Origin: JBDTSW01 sp963799815
GTDB taxonomy: Bacteria; Actinomycetota; Thermoleophilia; Solirubrobacterales; 70-9
NCBI GenBank assembly: GCA_963799815.1
Contig: CAWCYG010000004.1
Location: 1,014,302-1,078,301 of the forward strand
DNA length: 64,000 nucleotides
Reading direction: 5' to 3'
The translations under genes and the position numbers were made by a program. A model generated the notes under the pieces. The model was not told the DNA's origin. It worked only from the letters and a program-made list of their open reading frames with translations, and did not search any database. Shown in pieces: positions 8,126-16,004 of this stretch. Positions within the stretch are counted from its first letter, which is position 1. The number at the start of each line of letters is the position of its first letter.

Positions 8126-10594
8126 ATGACCGGAGCGCTTTACCGGCTGGCCGGCGCCTGCGTTCGCCGCCACTGGTGGGTAATCGCCGTCTGGGTGGTC
8201 AGCGCGATCGCCGTGGGCGCGGCGGCGGTGACCGCCGGCTCTCAGACCTCCGACAACCTCACGCTGCCCGGGACCGGATCCACCCGGTCGCTCGACTTGC
8301 TCTCGGCAAAGCTGCCGAATGAGGCCAACGGCACAAACCCGATCGTGCTGGAGGCGACGCAGGGCAAGCTGACCGACTCGGCGAACTCGAAAGCCGTCGA
8401 CGAAGCGGTCCGCTCGCTAAAGCGCGCACCTCACGTCGTGCGCGCCGTCAGTCCGCTGTCCAAGGAGGGCAGTGCCGCGCTCTCCAAGGACGCGAAGGTG
8501 GGTTACATCGCGGTCACGCTCGATCTGGCACAGGGCGAGCTCGATGTCGACGAGGCAAACGCCGTCATCGACGCCGCCGACCCCGCGAAGAAGGCGGGCA
8601 TCAGGGTCTCCGCCGGCAGCTACCTGGGCCAGGAGGTCTCGAAGCCGGACACGCACTCCTCGGAGGTGATCGGCCTCGTGGCCGCGGTCGTCATCCTGCT
8701 CTTCGCCTTCGGGACGGTGACGGCGATGCTGCTGCCAATCCTCACAGCCGTGCTCGGCCTGGCCGTGACCCTCTCGGTGATCGGGCTGGTCGGTCACGCA
8801 ACCGACGTGCCCACCGTCTCTCCCACGCTCGCCACCATGATCGGCCTCGGGGTGGGGATCGACTACTCGCTCTTCATCGTCACCCGCCACAAGCTCCAGC
8901 TCCGCGACGGCATTGATACGGACGAATCGGTCGCCCGCGCGGTCGCGACTGCTGGCGGTGCCGTCGTGTTCGCCGGCTTCACGGTGATCATCGCGCTCTG
9001 CTCGCTCGCCTTCGCGGGGATCCCGCTGGTTTCGACTCTCGGCTTCACGGCCGCCATCGCGGTACTCGTGGCGGTGGCGGCCGCCACCACCCTGCTTCCC
9101 GCCCTCCTCGGAGCCCTCGGGCCGCGGATCAACTCCTTGCGCGTGCAGCTCGGCCGCACGCACCCCGACGACCACAAGCCGCATGGCTGGGCCCGCTGGG
9201 CACGCGGGGTCGCGGCCCGGCCGTGGCCGGCGATCATCGTCTCCTCGATCGTGCTCCTCGCCCTCTCGCTGCCAGTCCTCGACCTGGAGCTCGGGCAAAA
9301 CGACGTCGGCGCTCTGTCCAAATCGACGACTGCTCGTCAGGCCTACGACGGCCTCACGAAAGGCTTCGGCGTGGGCCAGAACGGGCCCATGCTCGTCTCG
9401 GTGCGACTCGGATCGCCCGCCAAGCCGGACACCAAATCACTCAACAAGCTGAAGGCTCAGGAGCAACGACAACAGCAGCAGGCTGCCCAGCAGGAGCAGG
9501 CTCAAGTCTCGCAGCTCACTCAGCAACTACTCGCCGAGGGCATCCCGGAGGAGGAGGCCGAGCAACAGGCGGAGGCTCAGGTGAAGGCCCAGACGCCGGC
9601 GCCGAATCCCGCCAAGGAGCGCCAGGTCGCAGAGCAAAAGCAGTTCCTCTCCTCGACGGCGAGCGATCCCGATCTCCAAAAGCTTCGCTCCAAGATCTCC
9701 AAGGCCAACGACGTGCAGTCGGTCTCGCAGCCGAAGGTGAGCCGTGCTGGGACAGCCGCCGTGATGACGGTTGTCGCGACGTCGGCGCCCTCCTCCGACC
9801 GGACCGAGGCCCTCGTCCTGCGGCTCCGCGACGACGTGATCCCCAACGCCACGCAGGGGACGGACCTGACCGCATTCGTGGGCGGCACGACCGCGGGCTA
9901 TATCGACCTCGCCGACAAGATCGGCGACAAGCTTCCCTCGATGATCCTGATCGTGGTCGGGCTCTCGTTCGTCGTCCTGCTGCTTGCGTTCCGTTCGCTC
10001 GTCATCCCAATCAAGGCGGCGGTGGCGAACCTGCTCTCGGTGGGCGCGGCGTACGGCGTGGTCACCGCCGTCTTCCAGGAGGGCTGGGGCGCCAGCCTGA
10101 TCGGCCTCGAGCACGCGGTCCCGATCGTCTCGTTCGTCCCACTCCTGATGTTCGCCATCCTGTTCGGCCTCTCGATGGACTACGAGGTCTTCCTCGTCAG
10201 CCAGATGCAGGACCACTACAAGGAGTCGGGCGACCCCACGAAGGCCGTGATCGACGGCCTTGCCTCGACCGGCCGGGTGATCACCTCGGCGGCGTTGATC
10301 ATGGTCTGTGTGTTCTCGAGCTTCGTGCTGAACGGCGATCCGCTGGTCAAGGAGTTCGGCGTCGGACTGGCGGTGGCGATCGCGATCGACGCGACCATCG
10401 TTCGGTGTCTGCTGGTCCCGGCGGTGATGGTCCTGCTTGGGAAGAAGGCCTGGTGGCTGCCCGCCTGGCTCGACCGCCTGCTGCCGAAGATCTCGATCGA
10501 GGGCGAGGGGTGGTTCGCTCGCCGCGACGAGGAGGCCCGCAAGGCGCCGCCGCCGCCGGACCCCGAGCCAGAGCCCGAGCCCGAGCCCGCCTAG
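8126..10594 (+). CDS. MMPL/RND-family transporter
   Basis: 822 residues with the duplicated RND layout: one helix, a periplasmic loop, a five-helix bundle with GVGIDYSLFIVTRH, a second helix and loop, and a second bundle with GLSMDYEVFLVSQM. The Asp-Tyr pairs in helices 4 and 10 are the proton-relay residues of MmpL proteins. The second loop carries an unusual Gln-rich coiled coil (residues 435-500). The C-terminus ends in a Pro-Glu repeat. Such proteins export lipids or lipophilic drugs at actinobacterial envelopes. A TATAGGGT box at 8050-8057 may be its -10, leaving a leader of about 60 nt. Confidence 0.9.
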   Translation: MTGALYRLAGACVRRHWWVIAVWVVSAIAVGAAAVTAGSQTSDNLTLPGTGSTRSLDLLSAKLPNEANGTNPIVLEATQGKLTDSANSKAVDEAVRSLKRAPHVVRAVSPLSKEGSAALSKDAKVGYIAVTLDLAQGELDVDEANAVIDAADPAKKAGIRVSAGSYLGQEVSKPDTHSSEVIGLVAAVVILLFAFGTVTAMLLPILTAVLGLAVTLSVIGLVGHATDVPTVSPTLATMIGLGVGIDYSLFIVTRHKLQLRDGIDTDESVARAVATAGGAVVFAGFTVIIALCSLAFAGIPLVSTLGFTAAIAVLVAVAAATTLLPALLGALGPRINSLRVQLGRTHPDDHKPHGWARWARGVAARPWPAIIVSSIVLLALSLPVLDLELGQNDVGALSKSTTARQAYDGLTKGFGVGQNGPMLVSVRLGSPAKPDTKSLNKLKAQEQRQQQQAAQQEQAQVSQLTQQLLAEGIPEEEAEQQAEAQVKAQTPAPNPAKERQVAEQKQFLSSTASDPDLQKLRSKISKANDVQSVSQPKVSRAGTAAVMTVVATSAPSSDRTEALVLRLRDDVIPNATQGTDLTAFVGGTTAGYIDLADKIGDKLPSMILIVVGLSFVVLLLAFRSLVIPIKAAVANLLSVGAAYGVVTAVFQEGWGASLIGLEHAVPIVSFVPLLMFAILFGLSMDYEVFLVSQMQDHYKESGDPTKAVIDGLASTGRVITSAALIMVCVFSSFVLNGDPLVKEFGVGLAVAIAIDATIVRCLLVPAVMVLLGKKAWWLPAWLDRLLPKISIEGEGWFARRDEEARKAPPPPDPEPEPEPEPA

Positions 10595-11031
10595 GCGAGC
10601 CCTCGTTCGGAGATCTCGGCCAAGGCTCGCTCGCCCTTGTCCAACTCCGTGATTCCGAGCTTGCGCTTCACGCCCTCGGTGCGCTCGAATTGCACCTCGC
10701 GATAGTCGACTACCTGGAGCTGGTTCCCCCAGGGGTCGAGGAAGGTGAGCCCGCGAGTGCCCACGACCTCGAGCCCCTCGCGCTCGACCGCGGCCCGCAC
10801 GCGCTCGAGGTCGTCGACCACGAGCCCGAAATGGCGCTTGGCATCGGGCCCGCGATCGGAGTGGGACGCGAGGGCGAGGAACTGGTCGCCCATATCGATG
10901 AAGGCCATGTTCGGCGAGCGGCCGCGCAACTCAAAGGCGAACAGGCGCCCGTAGAGCTCGAGCGCCTCGTCGACATCGCCCACTTCGAGCGCCACGTGGT
11001 TTACGCCGATCAGCTTCGCAGGGTCCGCCAC
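10591..11031 (-). CDS. VOC (glyoxalase/bleomycin-resistance fold) protein
   Basis: 146 residues with the paired beta-alpha-beta-beta-beta modules of the vicinal oxygen chelate fold. VNHVALEVGDVDEALELYGR opens module 1 and RHFGLVVDDLERVRAAVE opens module 2; DPWGNQLQVVDY ends the fold. The metal ligands expected in lyases or dioxygenases (first-strand His, middle His/Gln and C-terminal Glu) are only partly present, so the reaction cannot be assigned. GTG 11031 is 7 nt after a TACGCT box. The gene ends 4 nt inside the convergent MMPL gene. Confidence 0.8.
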   Translation of the reverse strand: MADPAKLIGVNHVALEVGDVDEALELYGRLFAFELRGRSPNMAFIDMGDQFLALASHSDRGPDAKRHFGLVVDDLERVRAAVEREGLEVVGTRGLTFLDPWGNQLQVVDYREVQFERTEGVKRKLGITELDKGERALAEISERGLA

Positions 11032-11038
11032 GCTTGAG

Positions 11039-11044
11039 AGCGTA
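11039..11044 (-). promoter_or_regulatory. -10 box TACGCT of a leaderless promoter
   Basis: TACGCT on the minus strand ends 7 nt before the GTG start of the VOC gene. No ribosome-binding site intervenes. Confidence 0.45.
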
Positions 11045-11054
11045 GGCGAGCGCC

Positions 11055-11387
11055 TCAGTCGGTGACGGCTTTCACCTTCTCCTTGGCTGCCGCGAGCGCC
11101 TTCTCGGCCTGTTCAAGCGCTTGCTGCGCCTGCGCCTTGGCGCTGCCCGACGCCTCATCCACCTTCTGCTGTGCCTTGGCGACGGCAGCCTGGGCCTGTT
11201 TCTCGGCCTGCTCGGCCTGCTGCGCAGCCGTCTCCTTCGCCTTGTCGGTTGCCTGGTCGACGTCGTCGCTGTCACACCCCGCCCAGGCGCCTCCGATCGG
11301 CACGATCACTGCCGCCGCGATCACGGCGACGATGCGCCGCCGCAAGCATGACTTGGGAGGTAGTTTCGTTTTGCGTCCCATCTGCAT
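11055..11387 (-). CDS. Small exported Ala/Gln-rich coiled-coil protein, possible lipoprotein
   Basis: 110 residues. A basic start (KSCLRRR) and a hydrophobic stretch lead to GGAWAGCDSDD, a possible signal peptidase II site with Cys as the mature first residue. The remainder is a single long helix rich in Ala, Gln, Lys and Glu with heptad-like spacing (KAQQKVDEASGSAKAQAQQA). Such proteins may act as envelope spacers. GGAG before ATG 11387 supports the start. The promoter region carries the perfect copy of the palindrome shared with three other genes in this window. Confidence 0.6.
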   Translation of the reverse strand: MQMGRKTKLPPKSCLRRRIVAVIAAAVIVPIGGAWAGCDSDDVDQATDKAKETAAQQAEQAEKQAQAAVAKAQQKVDEASGSAKAQAQQALEQAEKALAAAKEKVKAVTD

Positions 11388-11419
11388 GGTCTCCTCTCGA
11401 TGGCGTTGGGCCGCAGGGA

Positions 11420-11465
11420 ATCAGATCATGGACGCACGAACAACGCATCACCCGAATGTGGTGAT
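11420..11465 (-). promoter_or_regulatory. Palindromic activator-type site with a -10 box (site P1)
   Basis: ATCACC-N7-GGTGAT is perfect at 11447-11465. On the minus strand a -10-like TCTGAT lies at 11425-11420, 21 nt after the palindrome, so the palindrome centre would be about 43 nt upstream of the transcript start. Three other sites in the window share this geometry. The plus-strand gene at 11468 starts just 3 nt after the palindrome, so binding could also block that gene. Confidence 0.55.
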
Positions 11466-11467
11466 TG

Positions 11468-11923
11468 ATGTGGCAGCTTGTGGCTGTGCACGACGCTTGC
11501 AAACGGCGCTGGGTCGCGGTGGCGAGTGCGGTGGTTGCTGTTGTGTGCTGTGGGTGCGGCGAGGATTCAGAGCGCCCGTCCGCCAAGTCGGAGCCGGCCG
11601 TGGACGGCCGCGCTGAGCCACCGCCAAAGCCGCGCCTTGATCCTGTTCACTGCCCGCCGGGCCTAAAGAACTGCGATGAGGCCTCGGGGCGAATCGTGTT
11701 CGTGGAGCGGGTCGATCCCGACGGCGACGGTGACGCCCACTTTGTGCTGTTGAGTCGCGAAAGCATCACAGCGCCCGGAATCACGATCGTCGACATCCGT
11801 CACGACCTGCGCCCAAGACCGCTTCCGACCGTGGGCGATCAGCTCGCCGCCGCCGGCCCGGTGCTCCCGGGCTCCCGCGGGCAGAGGCAGATCCAAGCGC
11901 TCGCGATCAGCGTCGCGCGCTGA
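11468..11923 (+). CDS. Small putative lipoprotein, unknown function
   Basis: About 151 residues. A basic start (DACKRRW), a hydrophobic stretch and a Cys-rich VVCCGCGEDS sequence look like a lipoprotein signal, although the lipobox is atypical. The mature part, after a Pro/Ser/Glu-rich linker, contains FVERVDPDGDGDAHFVLLSR and a C-terminal LAISVAR strand, suggesting a small beta fold. ATG 11468 is preceded by GGTGA, which is also half of the palindromic operator, so ribosome access and regulator binding may be linked. I do not recognise a family. Confidence 0.45.
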   Translation: MWQLVAVHDACKRRWVAVASAVVAVVCCGCGEDSERPSAKSEPAVDGRAEPPPKPRLDPVHCPPGLKNCDEASGRIVFVERVDPDGDGDAHFVLLSRESITAPGITIVDIRHDLRPRPLPTVGDQLAAAGPVLPGSRGQRQIQALAISVAR

Positions 11924-11942
11924 TCTCGCTCGGCTCAGGAGC

Positions 11943-12515
11943 TCACGCCATCTCGCCGAGCTTGCGGATCTGGAACGCCCGCACGATGTCGGTGACTCCC
12001 TGCATCAGCGCCCAGATGCCCGCGAAGACGAGCAGCACATAGGCCCGCTCCACGAAGAACTGCCCAGCCGTCCAGAAGGCCAAGACCACCATCAGGATCC
12101 CCGAGAGCAGGCCCAGCCACCAGAGCTCGTTGACCTCACGCGCCGCGAAGGCCTGAATGATCCAGAAGGCGCCGACGATCAAGAACAGAAAGCCGAGCAC
12201 GTCGGCGAGCGCGGCGAAGGTGTTGCCAGGGCTGATGAGGGCGATCACACCCGCGATTGTGAACAGGACCCCGAACAGCGCGTAGACCCATTTGCCCTTC
12301 TCCACCATCCCGGCGATCACGAACTGCTGCATGCCCGTGGAGAGGAACATCACCCCGACGATGATGCCGACGGTCGCGACCGAGGCGTCGTCGAATTGCA
12401 AGATGACGAGGCCCACGATGGCCCAGCCGATACCGAACACGAGCCACAGCCACCACATGCGCGCCAAACCCTGGACGGTCTCCTTGTACTGCCCTTCCTC
12501 GACCGAGCTCTCCAT
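11943..12515 (-). CDS. HdeD/DUF308-family membrane protein
   Basis: 190 residues with six hydrophobic helices arranged as three helix pairs, the DUF308 pattern of HdeD-like acid-resistance proteins. Helices begin at WWLWLVFGIGWAIVGLVIL and end with VFAGIWALMQGVTDIVRAFQ. In enterobacteria HdeD helps survival in acid; here a stress or envelope role is inferred only. ATG 12515 is chosen because AAGGGGGTGG stands 5 nt upstream; the longer frame to 12557 has no such site. Confidence 0.8.
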   Translation of the reverse strand: MESSVEEGQYKETVQGLARMWWLWLVFGIGWAIVGLVILQFDDASVATVGIIVGVMFLSTGMQQFVIAGMVEKGKWVYALFGVLFTIAGVIALISPGNTFAALADVLGFLFLIVGAFWIIQAFAAREVNELWWLGLLSGILMVVLAFWTAGQFFVERAYVLLVFAGIWALMQGVTDIVRAFQIRKLGEMA

Positions 12516-12566
12516 GCTGCCACCCCCTTGGGTAGGTCCGTGACCGCCATCGGCCACCGGCCGGGG

Positions 12567-12595
12567 AATCTAGGCGCAGCGCCGGTCGCTATCAG
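12567..12595 (-). promoter_or_regulatory. Sigma-70-like promoter of the HdeD gene
   Basis: On the minus strand CTGATA (12595-12590) and TAGATT (12572-12567) are separated by 17 nt. Each matches four of six consensus positions. The leader to ATG 12515 would be about 45 nt and contains the ribosome-binding site. Confidence 0.4.
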
Positions 12596-13338
12596 AGCTC
12601 CAGCGACTCACCGGGCGCGAGGACGCGCAGGTCGACGTCGGGCGCGCGCTTTGAGATCTCGGCGGCAAGCCCCCTCGGCGGCTCCGTCAGGAGCTCGGGC
12701 CGCGTCCTGTTGAGGCCGGCGCGCAGGTAGGTGCCCCAGTGAATCGGCACCACGATGCGGGGACGGATCATGGCCGCAGCTGCGGCCGCCCGCACCGCAT
12801 CGAGGTGGCCCGCTCTAACCCTCGGGCCCCAGCCGCCGATCGGCAACAGCGCCAGATCTGCACCTCGCAGCCGCTCCATCCCCTCGAAGAGGTCCGTGTC
12901 GCCGGCGAAGTACACCCGCGAGCTTCCTCGAACATCAAACCCGAGTGCTCTGACGGGCGGCCCGACCGGGTAGCGGCGCCCGTCGTGCACGGCGACGGTC
13001 GCGGCGATCTCAAGGCCGCGTACCGTGGCGGTGTCCCCCGGGACGAGCCCGGTCACGTGGTTGAAACCGCGCCTGCGAAAGAGCCGTTCTCCTCCCGCGG
13101 GCACGAACACGTCGAGGTCGCGGTCCAGCGCCCGAATCGAGGGGAAGTCCAGGTGGTCCGGGTGCAGGTGAGAGACGAGCAAGGCGTCGAGGCGCTCAAG
13201 CGTCGCGGGGGCAGGCGGCGCCGCCGCGCGCGTCACGTGCAAGAAGCGACCCCGCAGCAGCGGGTCGGTCAAGAGCGAGACGCCAGCAAGTTCGAGGCGA
13301 ACGGTCGCGTGCCCGACGTAGGTGACCAGATCGCCCAC
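12592..13338 (-). CDS. MBL-fold metal-dependent hydrolase (UlaG/RNase Z-like)
   Basis: 248 residues of metallo-beta-lactamase fold. VTYVGHATVRLE opens the protein, the zinc motif is SHLHPDHLD near residue 56, FAGDTD near 143 supplies the bridging Asp, and VPIHWGTY near 198 supplies the last His. This set matches the UlaG-like lactonase subgroup common in bacteria, but no sugar operon is nearby, so the substrate is unknown. AGGAG is 9 nt before GTG 13338. Confidence 0.85.
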   Translation of the reverse strand: MGDLVTYVGHATVRLELAGVSLLTDPLLRGRFLHVTRAAAPPAPATLERLDALLVSHLHPDHLDFPSIRALDRDLDVFVPAGGERLFRRRGFNHVTGLVPGDTATVRGLEIAATVAVHDGRRYPVGPPVRALGFDVRGSSRVYFAGDTDLFEGMERLRGADLALLPIGGWGPRVRAGHLDAVRAAAAAAMIRPRIVVPIHWGTYLRAGLNRTRPELLTEPPRGLAAEISKRAPDVDLRVLAPGESLEL

Positions 13339-13386
13339 AGGTGCATTCTCCTACTCGCGGGGCACATCACGCGGGCCGCAAGGCAT

Positions 13387-13392
13387 TAGGCT
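13387..13392 (+). promoter_or_regulatory. -10 box TAGGCT of a leaderless promoter
   Basis: TAGGCT ends exactly 6 nt before ATG 13399, with no Shine-Dalgarno sequence between. Confidence 0.5.
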
Positions 13393-13398
13393 CGACCG

Positions 13399-14793
13399 AT
13401 GGATCCCGAGGCCTCCCCGGAGGAGCGAGCCGAGGCGGGAAAGGCCTGCCGCGCGCGAGTCCCCCGCTCAAGCCATGCGGAGTGGGTGCCCCCATCGGGC
13501 CGTCCCGACCCAGTCGAGCTCCTCGAGGCAGAGGCGAAGACACGCGTCCAGGAGCTGCTTCCGATTCGCCGCGGCCGCATGCTGGCGTCGCCGTTCGCCT
13601 TCTATCGCGGCGCCGCCGAGGTGATGGCCTCCGATCTCGCGACAACTCCCACGACGGGGCATCAGGTCCAGCTCTGCGGCGATGCTCATCTCTCGAACTT
13701 CGGGGGTTTCGCTGCCCCGGATCGCGACCTCGTCTTCGACGTGAACGACTTCGACGAGACGCTTCCGGGACCGTGGGAATGGGATGTAAAGAGACTCGGC
13801 GCGAGCATCGAGATCGCCGGCCGCGGCAGGTCGTTTGACGAGTGGACCCGCCGAGACGCCGTCAAAGGCGCCGTCCGCGCCTATCGGGAGTCGATCCGCG
13901 AGCTCGGGTCAGCCGGTCACCTGGATCTCTGGTACCGCCGGCTCAACGTCAGGGACGTCGCACGGCGCTTTTCGTCCGGGATCCCGCAGAAGGACCTCGA
14001 GCGGTTCGAGCGCGCCCTCGCGAAGGCGCGCTTGCGGACGAGCGTGCGGGCCCTTGCCAAGCTCACACATCGCCTCAATGGCCGCCTGCGGATCGTGCAT
14101 GATCCACCCCTGCTCGTCCCCGTCGAGGAGCTCATCGCTGTCGGTCGGGCCGACGAGGCCGATCACCATGTGGAGGAGACGATCGATCGGTACGCAGCGA
14201 CCCTTCCCGATGACAGGCGCAGGCTGCTGGAGCGCTACCGGTACGTGCACAGCGCGCGCAAGGTGGTGGGCGTCGGCAGCGTTGGCACCCGCGCCTGGAT
14301 CATCCTGCTGGTGGGCCGAGACGAGGGAGACCCCCTCTTCCTGCAGCTGAAGGAGGCGGGCCGGTCCGTGCTCGAGCCCTTCACGGCGCCCAGCGAGTAC
14401 GCACACCAGGGCCGCAGGGTCGTCGAGGGTCAGCGCTTGATGCAGGCCGCCGGCGACATCTTCCTCGGGTGGGTGACGTTCGCGGGCGCCGACGGAGTCG
14501 ACCGGGACTTCTACGTCCGCCAGCTCTGGGACGAGAAGGCCTCGGCGCGGATCGATCGAATGTCGCCGCCGACGCTGGCGGCGTACGGGCGCATGTGCGG
14601 CCAGATCCTCGCCCGTGCGCACGCTCGCTCCCGCGACGTCGTCGCCATCGGCGGATACCTGGGCTCGGGGGAACAGTTCGACCGTGCGATCACGCGGTTC
14701 GCGTCCGCCTACGCCGACACCAACGAGTCCGATTATCGCGAAATGGAAGCGGCCGTCGAGGAACACCGCCTCACCGCCGAGGTGGGCGTATGA
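13399..14793 (+). CDS. DUF2252 family protein
   Basis: 464 residues. The family motifs are clear: SPFAFYRGAAEVMASDL near residue 70, LCGDAHLSNFGGFAAPDRDLVFDVNDFDE near 92-120 and PWEWDVKRLGASI near 124. DUF2252 proteins have a kinase-like (APH-type) look, with the HLSN and DVNDFD blocks resembling a catalytic loop and metal site, but no substrate is established. It is first in an operon with the AI-2E-type gene, which starts within its stop codon (ATGA overlap), and the SHOCT membrane gene. Confidence 0.88.
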   Translation: MDPEASPEERAEAGKACRARVPRSSHAEWVPPSGRPDPVELLEAEAKTRVQELLPIRRGRMLASPFAFYRGAAEVMASDLATTPTTGHQVQLCGDAHLSNFGGFAAPDRDLVFDVNDFDETLPGPWEWDVKRLGASIEIAGRGRSFDEWTRRDAVKGAVRAYRESIRELGSAGHLDLWYRRLNVRDVARRFSSGIPQKDLERFERALAKARLRTSVRALAKLTHRLNGRLRIVHDPPLLVPVEELIAVGRADEADHHVEETIDRYAATLPDDRRRLLERYRYVHSARKVVGVGSVGTRAWIILLVGRDEGDPLFLQLKEAGRSVLEPFTAPSEYAHQGRRVVEGQRLMQAAGDIFLGWVTFAGADGVDRDFYVRQLWDEKASARIDRMSPPTLAAYGRMCGQILARAHARSRDVVAIGGYLGSGEQFDRAITRFASAYADTNESDYREMEAAVEEHRLTAEVGV

Positions 14794-16004
14794 GCCGGCT
14801 CCGAGGACGCCTGCACCGCCGCAGCCTCAGAGAGGCCCCGGCAGGCTCGGCCCCGGAGGAGGAGTACATCGAGATCGAGCCCGGAGCGCTCGCGAGCGTT
14901 TTCGCCGCTCCGTCGTGGCTGCGCGATGTGGGTCTGACCTCGTGGCTGTTGGTGGGAGTGGCGCTCCTCATCGCAGGCGCCATCTGGCTCTTGACCCTGA
15001 CTCAAACGATTGTCGCCCCTGTGGTCGCGGCCTCGGTGACCGCCGCGGTTGCCTCGCCGCTGGTCGCCCGGCTCCAGCGCCACGGGCTTCCGCGAGCGCT
15101 CGGCGCTGTGCTCGTGATGCTCGGAATCGCTGCCCTCGGCGTGGGACTTTTCATCGCGATCCTGGCGGGGGTGACGAGCGAGATCTCAGCGATCAGCGGC
15201 CAGCTCTCCGATGCCACGGACACGGTCGCCGGCTGGCTCGAGGACGCGGGCGTAAACGCCGGCACCGCGGAAACCGCGAAGCAGGAGGCCGGCGCCTCAA
15301 CGACTGCCGCCGTTTCGAGCTTGCTGAACGGGGTGGGCAACGGGATCATCGCCCTCTCCGGGCTGGCGTTCTTCTTGGGCCTGACCGCCCTCAGCCTCTT
15401 CTTCTTCTTGATGGATGGGCCCACCATCCGTGCTTGGGGAGAGCGCCACCTCGGCGTTCCGCGGGCCGTGGCGCGAATCATCAGCACGCGCACCCTTGGG
15501 GCGCTTCGCGGCTACTTCCTGGGCGTGACGCTCGTCGCCGCCTTCAACGCCGCGGTCGTGGTGCTCGGAGCGCTGATCCTCGGCGTCCCCCTGGTCGGGA
15601 CGATCGGCGTCGTCACCTTCGTCGGCGCCTACATCCCGTATCTGGGTGCCTGGGGCGCGGCGGCATTCTCGGTGCTGATCGCCCTCGGGGGCGCCGGCCC
15701 AGAGGCGGCGGGCGGAATGATCGTGCTGCAACTCCTCGCGAACAGCGTCCTTCAGCAGATGGTGCAGCCGTTCGCGATGGGAGCCGCGCTCGGCATCCAT
15801 CCGCTCGCCGTGTTGGTTGTCACGATCGCCGGCGGCGCCCTGTTCGGGACCGTGGGCTTGATCCTCGCGGCCCCGATCACGTCGGCGGTCGTGCGGATCT
15901 CCGACGACCTGGCCCGCGCGAGCGAGGAGGAGGCCGCCGCCGACCACGCAGAGACCGAGACCCAGGAGACCCAGCTAGAGGAGGAACCAGATGGCGACCC
16001 CTGA
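14790..16004 (+). CDS. AI-2E family transporter (PerM/UPF0118)
   Basis: 404 residues with about eight helices in the AI-2E exporter arrangement: TM1-2, a cytosolic amphipathic region rich in Glu and Thr (residues 130-180), then a second bundle containing GALRGYFLGVTLVAAFNA, GAYIPYLGAW and the family's QPFAMG and P-x-x-V block near the end. ATG 14790 overlaps the upstream stop as ATGA, so it is coupled to the DUF2252 gene; the longer in-frame extension lies inside that gene. Transport of quorum signals is proven for few members, so the substrate is open. Confidence 0.85.
   Translation: MSRLRGRLHRRSLREAPAGSAPEEEYIEIEPGALASVFAAPSWLRDVGLTSWLLVGVALLIAGAIWLLTLTQTIVAPVVAASVTAAVASPLVARLQRHGLPRALGAVLVMLGIAALGVGLFIAILAGVTSEISAISGQLSDATDTVAGWLEDAGVNAGTAETAKQEAGASTTAAVSSLLNGVGNGIIALSGLAFFLGLTALSLFFFLMDGPTIRAWGERHLGVPRAVARIISTRTLGALRGYFLGVTLVAAFNAAVVVLGALILGVPLVGTIGVVTFVGAYIPYLGAWGAAAFSVLIALGGAGPEAAGGMIVLQLLANSVLQQMVQPFAMGAALGIHPLAVLVVTIAGGALFGTVGLILAAPITSAVVRISDDLARASEEEAAADHAETETQETQLEEEPDGDP

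Noticed and set aside
9223..11037. Long plus-strand frame over the MMPL and VOC genes
   Set aside because: It spans two opposed genes and is low in hydrophobic residues; a shadow of the MMPL frame.
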